Assembly (NCBI GenBank): GCA_003451975.1
Contig: DMIX01000127.1
Span: forward strand, 1 to 7,938
DNA: 7,938 nucleotides
Reading direction: 5' to 3'
Source of the DNA: Propionibacteriaceae bacterium
Lineage (GTDB): Bacteria > Actinomycetota > Actinomycetes > Propionibacteriales > Propionibacteriaceae
The notes under the pieces were generated by a model. That model was not told the DNA's origin. It did not search any database and saw nothing but the letters and a program-made list of their open reading frames with translations. Position 1 is the stretch's first letter, and each line of letters begins with the position of its first letter. Positions 1-6,557 of this stretch are shown here, one piece after another. The translations under genes and the position numbers were made by a program.

Positions 1-1046
1 GCCAGGGCCTGTATCGGGTTCTGGTGCATTCCCAGCCCAGCTACACCTTGGTCGCCCTGCCATTGAGCGATGTCACCTCGCCGTTGACCAGCCAAATCGT
101 TATGACCGCACTGCTGAGCGCCGTGATGATCGTCGGAGCGTTCCTGGCCGCTCAACGTGTGGTCGAGGCCAGCCTGCGTCCACTGAATCGGCTGACCGCC
201 GCGGCCACCCAGGTGTCCACCCTGCCTTTGGAGCGCGGCGACGGCCAGGTGCCGATCCGGGTGGCCCCCGGCGATGCCAACCCTGGCAACGAGGTGGGAC
301 GAGTCGGCGCTGCCTTCAACCACATGCTCGACAACGTGGAGAACGCGCTGGCGGCCAGACATCGCAGCGAGACCAAGGTGCGCCAGTTCGTCGCCGATGC
401 CTCCCACGAACTGCGCAATCCGCTGGCTTCGATTCGTGGCTATGCCGAGTTGACCCGGCGCAGCGAGGAGCAACTGCCGCAGGATGCCGCCTATGCCCTG
501 GGACGCATCGAGGCGGAGTCCGATCGGATGTCGGCGCTCGTGGAGGACCTGCTGCTGTTGGCCCGTTTGGACTCCCAGCCGACCTTGGATCTGCAGCCGG
601 TCGACGTGACCGAGCTGGTGCTGAATGCCGTCAGCGACGCGCGCGCCGCCGACTCCGACCGGCGGTGGTCGTTGAACATTCCTGATCACGAGATCCTCGC
701 CAGCGCCGATCCGAACCGGCTGCATCAGGTGGTGGCCAACCTGCTGGCCAATGCCCGTACCCACACACCGGCGGGCACTTCGGTCGAGACCGAGTTGACG
801 ACCGACGGCGGCTTCGCGGTGATCTCCGTGACAGACAACGGCCCCGGCGTTCCTGCCGAGATCCAGTCCACGGTGTTCGAACGCTTCACCCGCGCCGACG
901 TCAGCCGGGTACGCCAAGACAGCGGCTCCTCCACCGGCCTGGGGCTGGCCATCGTGGCCGCTGTGATGAAGGCTCACGGCGGCGCGGTCAGTCTGGACTC
1001 GCAACCTGGCTACGCCCGATTCACCATCCAGGTACCGCTGGTCTGA
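1..1046 (+). CDS. Two-component sensor histidine kinase, C-terminal part (5' end outside window)
   Basis: This is a membrane sensor kinase that autophosphorylates on His and would pass the phosphate to an OmpR-type response regulator. The reading frame (phase from base 3) is open to the left edge, so the gene starts upstream. A GTG at 24 is probably internal, because the residues before it look like the end of an extracytoplasmic sensor domain. Numbering from that GTG: a membrane span at about 24-47, a HAMP linker at about 48-112, and a HisKA domain with H-box FVADASHELRNPL (His128, bases 405-407). The HATPase_c domain has an N-box (HQVVANLLANA, about 234-244), G1 DNGPGVP (271-277), F-box VFERF and G2 GSSTGLGLAIV (301-311). 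All catalytic motifs are intact and the C terminus looks complete. The partner regulator is probably just upstream, as in PhoR, MprB or TcrY systems. The ligand cannot be told, and the exact orthologue is not assigned. Confidence 0.95.
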   Translation, partial: QGLYRVLVHSQPSYTLVALPLSDVTSPLTSQIVMTALLSAVMIVGAFLAAQRVVEASLRPLNRLTAAATQVSTLPLERGDGQVPIRVAPGDANPGNEVGRVGAAFNHMLDNVENALAARHRSETKVRQFVADASHELRNPLASIRGYAELTRRSEEQLPQDAAYALGRIEAESDRMSALVEDLLLLARLDSQPTLDLQPVDVTELVLNAVSDARAADSDRRWSLNIPDHEILASADPNRLHQVVANLLANARTHTPAGTSVETELTTDGGFAVISVTDNGPGVPAEIQSTVFERFTRADVSRVRQDSGSSTGLGLAIVAAVMKAHGGAVSLDSQPGYARFTIQVPLV

Positions 1047-1055
1047 GCCCCGTGC

Positions 1056-1072
1056 CCCTGAACGGCTCAGGG
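1056..1072 (+). terminator. Small hairpin after the kinase stop, possible weak terminator or attenuator
   Basis: CCCTGA (1056-1061) pairs perfectly with TCAGGG (1067-1072) around a 5-base loop, starting 9 bases after the kinase stop codon. Only two T residues follow, so it is not a classical intrinsic terminator. It could partly separate kinase transcription from the glycosyltransferase genes, or it may be chance. Confidence 0.3.
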
Positions 1073-1073
1073 T

Positions 1074-1091
1074 TCACAAGAGGCTCACAGG
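1074..1091 (+). promoter_or_regulatory. Direct repeat resembling a PhoP box upstream of the GT-C gene
   Basis: TCACAAG (1074-1080), four bases, then TCACAGG (1085-1091) forms a 7-4-7 direct repeat with an 11-base period. OmpR-family regulators bind such repeats on one face of the helix. The mycobacterial PhoP consensus, as I recall it, is TCACAGC-N4-TCACAGC, and this site matches 11 of 14 positions. It lies between the kinase gene and the glycosyltransferase it would plausibly control. A further GGCACAC at 1102-1108 is out of phase. No convincing -10 hexamer was seen, so the promoter itself is not assigned. Confidence 0.35.
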
Positions 1092-1134
1092 AACACCATC
1101 AGGCACACTCAGCGCGAGCCGCTTCTCTGGAGGC

Positions 1135-3231
1135 ATGACCCTCACTGAGATCAAGCCCCCGGCCGGCTCGCAGGCCGATGACGCGAAACCACCGCGCTAC
1201 GGCTATGTCGATGACCGTCCAGACTGGATAGCACGCGGCAGCGTGCTGGCACTGCTGGTCGGGGTCGGCATTCTCTACATCTGGGGGCTGTCCGCCTCCG
1301 GCTACGCCAACTCCTTCTACTCCGCCGCTGCCCAGGCCGGATCGGAGAACTGGACCGCCTGGTTCTTCGGATCCCTGGACGGCGGCAACTCCATCACCGT
1401 CGACAAGCCACCGGCAGCCATCTGGCTGATGGCGCTGTCGGTGCGGCTGTTCGGGCTCAGTTCTTGGAGCATCCTGGTGCCCGAGGCTTTGCTCGGAGTG
1501 GCCAGTGTCGGTGTGCTGTACGCCACCGTCCGTCGCAGCCTGCTGAATTGGCGGGGTGCGGCCAGCACGAACCCGCTGAGCTCCCGCGGTGCCCACTGGG
1601 CGGCCCTGGCCGGCGCGGTGGTCTTCGCCCTGACGCCGGTGGCGACCTTGATGTTCCGCTTCAACAATCCTGATGCGCTGCTGGTCTTCACCATGCTGAT
1701 GGCGTCCTACTTCACCGTCCGCGCGACCGAACGCGCCTCTCGCGGCTGGCTGGCCCTGGCCGGCGTGGCGATCGGGCTGGGCTTCCTCACCAAAATGTTG
1801 CAGGCATTCCTGGTATTGCCGGCGCTGGTCGTGGCCTATTGGTTCGCCGCCCCGGCATCGTGGAAGAAGAAGCTGGTCGACCTGCTGGTGGCATTCGTCA
1901 CCATGGTCGCCTCGTTCGCGTGGTACTTGGCCGCCGTCGAACTCACCCCGGCCTCACTGCGTCCCTACATCGGGGGTTCGCAAAACAACTCGATCATCGA
2001 GTTGATCCTGAGCTACAACGGTCTGGGTCGCCTCACCGGCGACGAGACCGGCTCGGTCGGCGGCGGTGGCGGGAATTGGGGCTCCACGGGCATTCTCCGG
2101 ATGTTCGAAGGCGTCTCAGGAGGCATGGTCTCCTGGCTGATTCCGGCAGCCCTGATCCTGGCCGCCGGCGCGATCGTGGTGGCGATCGGGTCGCACATCA
2201 GGTCGGTGCACAGCACGACGGCAGATCCCGACGCGAGCCCCGGCACTCAAACTCCGCAGCAGGCACTACTCGGTGGAGCCATCATCTGGCTGGGCTGGCT
2301 GGCCGTCACAGCGCTGGTCTTCAGCTTCATGGCCGGCATCTACCACGACTACTACACCGTGGCACTGGCCCCTGCCATTGGCGGTGCTGTGGCCATCGGT
2401 GGTGCCGCGCTGTGGGCCAACCGCGGGCACTGGGCGGCTCGGGTGACACTGGGCGCGACCAGCATCGGCACTGGCTTGTGGGCCCTGGTCCTGCTGATGC
2501 AGGCAGGAAGTTGGTACACCTACCTGGGCTGGGCCGCGTTCGGCCTGAGCACCGTGGCCGGCCTGACCATGATCTGGGCCGATCAGCTTCCTCGAAGGCT
2601 GGCCGGCGCGGCGCTGGTCCTTGCCGTAGTGGCCGGCCTGCTCGGGCCTGCCGCCTACTCGATCAACACTGCGGCCACCGCTCACACCGGATCGATCGTG
2701 ACTGCTGGTCCGGTGAGCAGCACGGGCGGCGGTCCCGGCGGCGGAATGGGTGGTGGCACGGGTGGTGGACCCGGCGGCGGGCAGCCGCCGTCCCAGAATG
2801 GCACTCAGACAGGTACCGCGCCGACTCAGACCGACGGTGGCCCCACCGGGGGCAACGACGGCGGCGGAATGGGCGGATTGCTCAACGGCGCCACTGTGTC
2901 CGACCAGGTCCTGGCGCTGCTGAGCGCTAACAGTTCGGACTACACCTGGGTGGCTGCCACCACCGGATCACAGAACGCGGCCAGTTACCAACTGGCCGCC
3001 AACGCGCCGGTCATGGCCATCGGTGGCTTCAACGGTTCGGACCCCTCGCCCACCTTGGCCGAGTTCCAGGCCGATGTGGCCGCCGGAAAGATCCACTACT
3101 ACATCGGTGGTGAGGTCGGGCAGTCGAACGGCGGCTCCGATGTGGGCAGTCAGATCGCTACCTGGGTCTCGGAGAACTACACCGCCCAGACCGTGGACGG
3201 CGTCACCCCCTACGACCTCACGGCGAACTGA
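1135..3231 (+). CDS. GT-C (GT39/ArnT/YkcB-like) polytopic membrane glycosyltransferase
   Basis: This 698-residue membrane enzyme is expected to transfer a sugar from a polyprenyl-phosphate donor to an acceptor outside the membrane. The cytoplasmic N terminus (1-35) leads into a first span at about 36-53. The large first loop contains SLDGGNSITVDKPP (80-93), with Asp82 and Asp90, the acidic region typical of this fold. FRFNNPDALL (174-183) and GIYHDYYT (401-408) are further family hallmarks. About ten hydrophobic spans follow, the last near 488-508. After it come a Gly/Thr/Gln-rich linker (about 528-582) and a soluble C-terminal domain (about 585-690) like that of YkcA/YkcB proteins. The ATG at 1135 is the best start: the only Shine-Dalgarno match, GGAGG at 1129-1133, sits just one base before it. 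The stop overlaps the ribosome site of the next gene, so the two are probably translationally coupled. Donor and acceptor sugars are unknown; mannose or arabinose are common in the family. Confidence 0.9.
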   Translation: MTLTEIKPPAGSQADDAKPPRYGYVDDRPDWIARGSVLALLVGVGILYIWGLSASGYANSFYSAAAQAGSENWTAWFFGSLDGGNSITVDKPPAAIWLMALSVRLFGLSSWSILVPEALLGVASVGVLYATVRRSLLNWRGAASTNPLSSRGAHWAALAGAVVFALTPVATLMFRFNNPDALLVFTMLMASYFTVRATERASRGWLALAGVAIGLGFLTKMLQAFLVLPALVVAYWFAAPASWKKKLVDLLVAFVTMVASFAWYLAAVELTPASLRPYIGGSQNNSIIELILSYNGLGRLTGDETGSVGGGGGNWGSTGILRMFEGVSGGMVSWLIPAALILAAGAIVVAIGSHIRSVHSTTADPDASPGTQTPQQALLGGAIIWLGWLAVTALVFSFMAGIYHDYYTVALAPAIGGAVAIGGAALWANRGHWAARVTLGATSIGTGLWALVLLMQAGSWYTYLGWAAFGLSTVAGLTMIWADQLPRRLAGAALVLAVVAGLLGPAAYSINTAATAHTGSIVTAGPVSSTGGGPGGGMGGGTGGGPGGGQPPSQNGTQTGTAPTQTDGGPTGGNDGGGMGGLLNGATVSDQVLALLSANSSDYTWVAATTGSQNAASYQLAANAPVMAIGGFNGSDPSPTLAEFQADVAAGKIHYYIGGEVGQSNGGSDVGSQIATWVSENYTAQTVDGVTPYDLTAN
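2707..2880 (+). repeat. Gly-rich low-complexity linker inside the GT-C gene
   Basis: This stretch encodes about 55 residues dominated by Gly, with runs such as GGGPGGGMGGGTGGGPGGG (531-549) and a later GGGMGG (577-582), plus Gln, Thr, Pro and Asn. At DNA level it consists of near-repeats of GGCGGC and GGTGGT units. It joins the last membrane span to the extracytoplasmic C-terminal domain and is probably a flexible tether. Length variation between strains would be expected. Confidence 0.8.
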
Positions 3232-3235
3232 GGTG
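3230..3235 (+). promoter_or_regulatory. Ribosome binding site overlapping the GT-C stop; decides the GT2 start
   Basis: GAGGTG overlaps the upstream stop codon (TGA 3229-3231) and lies six bases before ATG 3242. That spacing favours ATG 3242 over the GTG at 3233, which is part of the site itself. The overlap suggests translational coupling. Confidence 0.6.
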
Positions 3236-3241
3236 ACGGCG

Positions 3242-4462
3242 ATGAATACGGTCCTGCCGATGCCTGAGCTGAAGCCTCAGCCGCTGCGTACGGCCAGCGT
3301 GGATGTGATCATCCCGGTCTACAACGAGGAACAGGATCTGGCGGCGTCGGTGCTTCGCCTGGACTCCTTCCTGGCTCAAACGTTCCCCTACGACTACCGG
3401 GTGGTGATCGCCGACAACGCTTCGACCGATACCACGTTGGAAATCGCGCAGCGGTTGGCCTCCCGTCATGAACACGTCCGCGTGGTTCACCTGGACGCCA
3501 AGGGACGCGGTCGAGCACTGCGCCACGTGTGGCTGGCCTCCGATGCCGATGTGGTCGCCTACATGGACGTGGATCTGTCCACGGACTTGAAGGCCTTGCT
3601 TCCCCTGGTGGCACCGCTGGTGACCGGCCATTCCGACATCGCCATCGGGTCACGACTCAGCCGCAGCTCGCGCGTGGTGCGGGGCCCGAAACGTGAGTTC
3701 ATCTCACGGTCCTACAACCTGATCCTGAAAGCCAGTCTGGGGGCATCGTTCTCTGATGCTCAGTGCGGCTTCAAAGCGATGCGCCGCGATGTCGCCGAGC
3801 AGCTGCTGCCATTGGTGGAGGACAACAACTGGTTCTTCGACACCGAGTTGCTGGTGCTGGCCGAGCGCGCGGGCTTGCGGATCCACGAGGTCCCGGTCGA
3901 CTGGGTCGATGATCCAGGCAGCACCGTGGACATCGTGGCCACCGCGACCGAGGATCTCCGCGGGGTGTGGCGGCTGCTGCGTGGCTTCGCGGTCGGCAGC
4001 ATCCCGCTGGATCGAGTGCGGGCCGAGCTGGCTCGAGCGGAGTTGGCATCGACCGTTCCTGGGGTACCGCGTGGCATGTTGGCGCAGATGCTGCGTTTCG
4101 CGGCCGTCGGCGTGGCCAGCACAGCTGCCTATTTCGTGCTGTACCTGCTGCTGCGTCCGCTGGGCGCCCAGGCAGCCAATCTGGCCGCCTTGCTCATCAC
4201 TGCGGTGTTGAATACTGCAGCCAATCGACGATTCACCTTCGGTATCTCCGGACGCAAGGACGCACTGAAGCATCAGCTCGGTGGCCTGGTGGCGTTCGGA
4301 TTGGCTCTCGGTCTGACGTCGGGTTCGTTGTGGCTGCTGTCCACCTCGTGGCCGACGGCCGGGCGCTGGGTGGAGGTGATGGTGCTGGTGGTGGCCAATG
4401 CGGTCGCCACGTTGATGAGATTCCTCAGCCTGCGGCTGATGATGCACCACCGGGAGTCGTAG
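3242..4462 (+). CDS. GT2 polyprenyl-phosphate glycosyltransferase fused to a GtrA membrane domain
   Basis: This is a 406-residue two-domain protein. Residues about 20-265 are a cytoplasmic DPM1/DpgS-like GT2 domain that would move a sugar from a nucleotide-sugar to polyprenyl phosphate. Visible motifs are VDVIIPVYNEE (20-30), ADNASTD (57-63), the metal-binding DVD (109-111), IGSRL and DAQCGFKA. Residues about 284-402 form a GtrA domain with four hydrophobic spans, beginning MLRFAAVGVAST and including NTAANRRFTF. GtrA proteins are thought to help flip polyprenyl-linked sugars. The open frame runs back to 3023 inside the preceding gene, but that extension is Arg/Pro/Thr-rich and lies before the well-placed ribosome site, so ATG 3242 is chosen. 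The product pairs functionally with the GT-C enzyme upstream: one makes and flips the lipid-linked sugar, the other uses it. The sugar is unknown. Confidence 0.92.
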   Translation: MNTVLPMPELKPQPLRTASVDVIIPVYNEEQDLAASVLRLDSFLAQTFPYDYRVVIADNASTDTTLEIAQRLASRHEHVRVVHLDAKGRGRALRHVWLASDADVVAYMDVDLSTDLKALLPLVAPLVTGHSDIAIGSRLSRSSRVVRGPKREFISRSYNLILKASLGASFSDAQCGFKAMRRDVAEQLLPLVEDNNWFFDTELLVLAERAGLRIHEVPVDWVDDPGSTVDIVATATEDLRGVWRLLRGFAVGSIPLDRVRAELARAELASTVPGVPRGMLAQMLRFAAVGVASTAAYFVLYLLLRPLGAQAANLAALLITAVLNTAANRRFTFGISGRKDALKHQLGGLVAFGLALGLTSGSLWLLSTSWPTAGRWVEVMVLVVANAVATLMRFLSLRLMMHHRES

Positions 4463-4476
4463 CACGCATCACCGGG

Positions 4477-4515
4477 CGGGATGGGCTCGGCTGTGGTCGC
4501 GCCTCGCCCATCCCG
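4477..4515. terminator. Bidirectional hairpin between convergent genes
   Basis: CGGGATGGGC (4477-4486) pairs perfectly with GCCCATCCCG (4506-4515), with a 19-base loop that can add a further GGC/GCC pairing. It lies 14 bases after the GT2 stop and one base after the stop of the small membrane protein gene on the other strand, so it could end both transcripts. Neither side has a clear T run, as is common for actinobacterial terminators. Confidence 0.65.
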
Positions 4516-4516
4516 T

Positions 4517-4744
4517 TCAGGCCGCCTGCGACAGATCTTCGTCCTGGCTCGACGATTCTGCCTCCGACGGCCACGAGTTGGGGCGCTGGTCGACGCTCGC
4601 CAGGAGGTCGAGTTCGTCGTTCAGTCGCGCCCAATCTCTGTCATTGCTTCGCGAGAGCCCCGGACGCCAGCGGTTCGAGTGGGCAGGCTGGAGTGCCGCC
4701 ACCAGGAGAACCACGAGGGCCGCGAAGACCAGAAGCTGCGTCAT
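4517..4744 (-). CDS. Small single-span membrane protein, hypothetical
   Basis: A 75-residue protein not recognised as a member of any named family. Residues 3-18 are an uninterrupted hydrophobic segment (LLVFAALVVLLVAAL). A short basic stretch (NRWRPGLSRS, 24-33) follows, then an acidic, Ser- and Gln-rich tail. There is no Cys, so it is not a lipoprotein. The positive charges after the span suggest the tail is cytoplasmic. The gene is judged real because GAAGGA lies eight bases before the ATG, codon third positions are GC-rich, and a hairpin begins one base after the stop. It is divergent from the AraC-type regulator and shares with it a symmetric 86-base control region, so regulation by that protein is plausible. 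Function is unknown; a membrane-anchored regulator or complex subunit is only a guess. Confidence 0.7.
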   Translation of the reverse strand: MTQLLVFAALVVLLVAALQPAHSNRWRPGLSRSNDRDWARLNDELDLLASVDQRPNSWPSEAESSSQDEDLSQAA

Positions 4745-4816
4745 GGCAGTAATCCTTCTATAGGAGTAAAGCTGCCACCAGTGGCTGCAATGTCATGTAT
4801 CGAAGGATTAGCGCCA
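4744..4816. promoter_or_regulatory. Divergent control region with two concentric inverted repeats
   Basis: The outer arms are 4744-4758 and 4802-4816. They match as inverted copies at 13 of 15 positions, including a perfect TAATCCTTC/GAAGGATTA core, and are centred at 4780. The inner dyad GCTGCCACCAGTGGCTGC (4771-4788) is symmetric at all but one pair plus the two central bases, and is centred at 4779.5. The left arm also supplies the Shine-Dalgarno of the small membrane protein, so part of the symmetry may reflect ribosome binding. The coincident centres favour an operator for a dimeric regulator, most simply the adjacent AraC-type protein. No confident -10/-35 pair was found for the minus-strand gene. 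Confidence 0.5.
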
Positions 4817-4817
4817 C

Positions 4818-4823
4818 TATGCT
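4818..4823 (+). promoter_or_regulatory. Possible -10 hexamer for leaderless expression of the regulator gene
   Basis: TATGCT fits the TANNNT pattern of actinobacterial -10 elements and lies seven bases before ATG 4831. Transcription would then begin at or next to the start codon. No good -35 is present, and the hexamer overlaps the alternative ATG at 4819. Confidence 0.35.
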
Positions 4824-4830
4824 GCGATGC

Positions 4831-5838
4831 ATGGCCATCACCCAGGTGAGCGTGATCCTGACCGAGCCGGTCGCATTCTTCGAGTTCGGAGTGCCCGTCG
4901 AGGTGTTCGGCATCGACCGCACCGGCGACGGACTGCCGAGTTTCGACTTCCGAGTGTGCGCCGCCGCGCCCGGCAGACCGTTGAGCACCGAAACCACCAG
5001 CGCCATGCAACTCGTCGCCCCACTCGGTCTGGACGCCGTCGCCGGTAGCGATCTGGTCGTGGTCGCCGCCACGGCGATCTCCCGCCATGGCAGCTACCCT
5101 CCTGAGACTCTTGAGGCGATCCGGGCCGCCCACCGCGACGGCGCCGTCCTCCTGAGCATGTGTTCTGGCGCCTTCATTCTGGGTGCCGCCGGGTTGCTGG
5201 ACGGCCTGGAGTGCACGACTCATTGGATGTTCACCGACAAGCTGCAACGTGACTATCCGCAGGCGAGGGTGAACCCGAATGTGCTGTTCGTCGATAGCGG
5301 CCAGATCATCACCAGTGCCGGAACAGCCGCCGCCGTGGACGCCTGTCTGCACCTGGTGCGTCGCGAACTCGGAGCCGGGGCCGCCAATCGCATCGCGCGC
5401 CGCATGGTGGTGCCACCCCAGCGCGACGGCGGCCAGCAGCAATACGTCCCCAACCCGGTACCGGAGTGCGCCAGCGACGGATTTGCCGAGCTACTCGACT
5501 GGGCCAAAGGCAATCTGGCGCAACCCCACACCGTGGCAACGCTGGCGAGTCGCGCCAACCTCAGCGAACGTACCTTCGCCCGACGCTTCGCCGCCGAGAC
5601 CGGCACCACCCCCCACCACTGGCTCACGCAGCAGCGGATCCTGGCCGCCCGCGAACTGCTGGAGACCACCGATGAACCCGTGGAACGCGTAGCCGGCCTG
5701 GTGGGCTTCAACTCTGCGGTGGTGCTGCGCGATCACTTCCGCAGGCTCACCGGAATCTCACCACTCACGTACCGCAGGCAGTTCTCCCTGCGCACCGACC
5801 AAGTCACCTCCAGAGCACGGGGCACGAAGTCCGGCTAA
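4831..5838 (+). CDS. DJ-1/PfpI-like (GATase1) AraC-family transcriptional regulator
   Basis: A 335-residue cytoplasmic DNA-binding protein of the FtrA-like class. Residues about 5-165 form a DJ-1/PfpI-like domain: it starts [23 protein letters not shown] and keeps the nucleophile elbow [14 protein letters not shown] with Cys111, followed by TTHW (129-132). This domain usually acts as a ligand sensor. The C-terminal AraC domain has two helix-turn-helix units, about 233-254 ([20 protein letters not shown]) and 283-306 ([20 protein letters not shown]), ending in [14 protein letters not shown] 4831 fits the usual family start. ATG 4819, 11 bases after GAAGGA, would add four residues and cannot be excluded; an open frame from 4795 adds only unlikely residues. 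deoC follows after 10 bases, so the two are probably cotranscribed. It may sense a nucleoside- or deoxyribose-related signal, but that is inferred only from context. Confidence 0.92.
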   Translation: MAITQVSVILTEPVAFFEFGVPVEVFGIDRTGDGLPSFDFRVCAAAPGRPLSTETTSAMQLVAPLGLDAVAGSDLVVVAATAISRHGSYPPETLEAIRAAHRDGAVLLSMCSGAFILGAAGLLDGLECTTHWMFTDKLQRDYPQARVNPNVLFVDSGQIITSAGTAAAVDACLHLVRRELGAGAANRIARRMVVPPQRDGGQQQYVPNPVPECASDGFAELLDWAKGNLAQPHTVATLASRANLSERTFARRFAAETGTTPHHWLTQQRILAARELLETTDEPVERVAGLVGFNSAVVLRDHFRRLTGISPLTYRRQFSLRTDQVTSRARGTKSG

Positions 5839-5848
5839 GGTCTATCAA

Positions 5849-6520
5849 GTGAGCATTACACCTGCTGAACTCGCCCAATATGTCGACCACACGCTGCTGG
5901 CACCCACTGCGGTCGCAGCCGACGTCGAAGCCCTCGCCGCCGAGGCGGTGAGCCTAGGCACCTATTCGATCTGCATTTCACCGTCGATGCTGCCGGTCAC
6001 GGTCGGTCTGGGCGAGGTCAAGGTCGCCACCGTCTGCGGTTTTCCTTCGGGCAAGCACACCGCCACTACCAAGGCCACCGAGGCCGTCGAGGCCGTCGCC
6101 CACGGTGCTGACGAGGTCGACATGGTCATCGATCTGGGCTTGGTGAAGGCCGGACTCTTCGATCAGACCCGCACCGAGATCCTCGCGGTTCGCAATGCTG
6201 TTCCCAGCCCCCTGGTGTTGAAGGTGATCATCGAGTCCGCGGCCCTCACCGACGATGAGATCGTCGCTGCGTGCCGGGCAGCCGAGGCTGCCGGCGCGGA
6301 TTTCGTGAAGACGTCCACCGGCTTCCATCCCGCAGGCGGGGCCTCGGTGCACGCCGTGGCATTGATGGCCGCCACCGTCGGCGGACGGCTGGGCGTCAAG
6401 GCTTCCGGAGGCATTCGGGATTGGGATACCGCAGTAGCGATGATCAACGCCGGCGCCACCCGACTGGGGCTGTCCGGTACTGCCACCGTACTCGCTGGCG
6501 GCCGGTCCAGCGGCTACTGA
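5849..6520 (+). CDS. deoC: Deoxyribose-phosphate aldolase
   Basis: This cytoplasmic class I aldolase cleaves 2-deoxyribose 5-phosphate to glyceraldehyde 3-phosphate and acetaldehyde, feeding deoxynucleoside carbon into central metabolism. The 223 residues are the normal length for the short bacterial form. Visible motifs are YVDHTLLAP (11-19), [10 protein letters not shown] (59-68), EVDMVIDLG with Asp91, the Schiff-base lysine in FVKTSTGF (Lys154, bases 6308-6310), the second lysine in VKASGGIRD (Lys184) and a C-terminal Tyr223, as in many DeoC proteins. The GTG start follows TAAGG, which overlaps the stop of the regulator gene, with eight bases of spacing. It is the only reasonable start, since the conserved N terminus begins a few residues later. 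The usual deo partners (phosphorylases, phosphopentomutase, deaminase) are absent from the window. The next gene is convergent. Confidence 0.96.
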   Translation: MSITPAELAQYVDHTLLAPTAVAADVEALAAEAVSLGTYSICISPSMLPVTVGLGEVKVATVCGFPSGKHTATTKATEAVEAVAHGADEVDMVIDLGLVKAGLFDQTRTEILAVRNAVPSPLVLKVIIESAALTDDEIVAACRAAEAAGADFVKTSTGFHPAGGASVHAVALMAATVGGRLGVKASGGIRDWDTAVAMINAGATRLGLSGTATVLAGGRSSGY

Positions 6521-6525
6521 GCCCC

Positions 6526-6550
6526 CCAGCCACCGGCTCCGGGATGCTGG
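6526..6550. terminator. Imperfect hairpin between convergent deoC and lipoprotein genes
   Basis: CCAGC (6526-6530) pairs with GCTGG (6546-6550), with a few interrupted inner pairs (A6532-T6545, CC 6533-6534 with GG 6542-6543). It falls in the 37-base gap between the two convergent stop codons. The stem is weak and has no T run, so its role as a terminator is tentative. Confidence 0.3.
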
Positions 6551-6557
6551 TCGCCCG

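Noticed and set aside
2119..2129. AGGAGGCATG inside the GT-C gene, similar to the site at the gene's true start
   Set aside because: The Met is in frame (residue 331), but a start there would split the membrane enzyme after its catalytic loops; probably a chance Gly-Gly-Met codon run.
1839..2930. Long plus-strand open frame of 363 codons inside the GT-C gene
   Set aside because: Its translation is Arg/His/Gly-rich with no domain, and it lies wholly within a gene with clear family motifs; long shadow frames are expected in GC-rich DNA.
3023..3241. N-terminal extension of the GT2 frame into the GT-C gene
   Set aside because: The extension overlaps conserved GT-C coding sequence, is Arg/Pro/Thr-rich in the manner of a shifted frame, and lies before a well-spaced ribosome site for ATG 3242.
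3704..4465. 253-codon minus-strand frame opposite the GT2-GtrA gene
   Set aside because: The composition (His, Gln, Arg) is typical of an antisense shadow, and the opposite strand has an intact GT2 and GtrA product.
4481..4849. Plus-strand frame opposite the small membrane protein
   Set aside because: It has no ribosome site, crosses the hairpin and the control region, and its product shows no domain; the minus-strand frame has better support.
4741..5442. 233-codon minus-strand frame opposite the AraC-type regulator
   Set aside because: It is the antisense shadow of a well-supported gene, is His/Gly/Gln-rich, and crosses the divergent control region.
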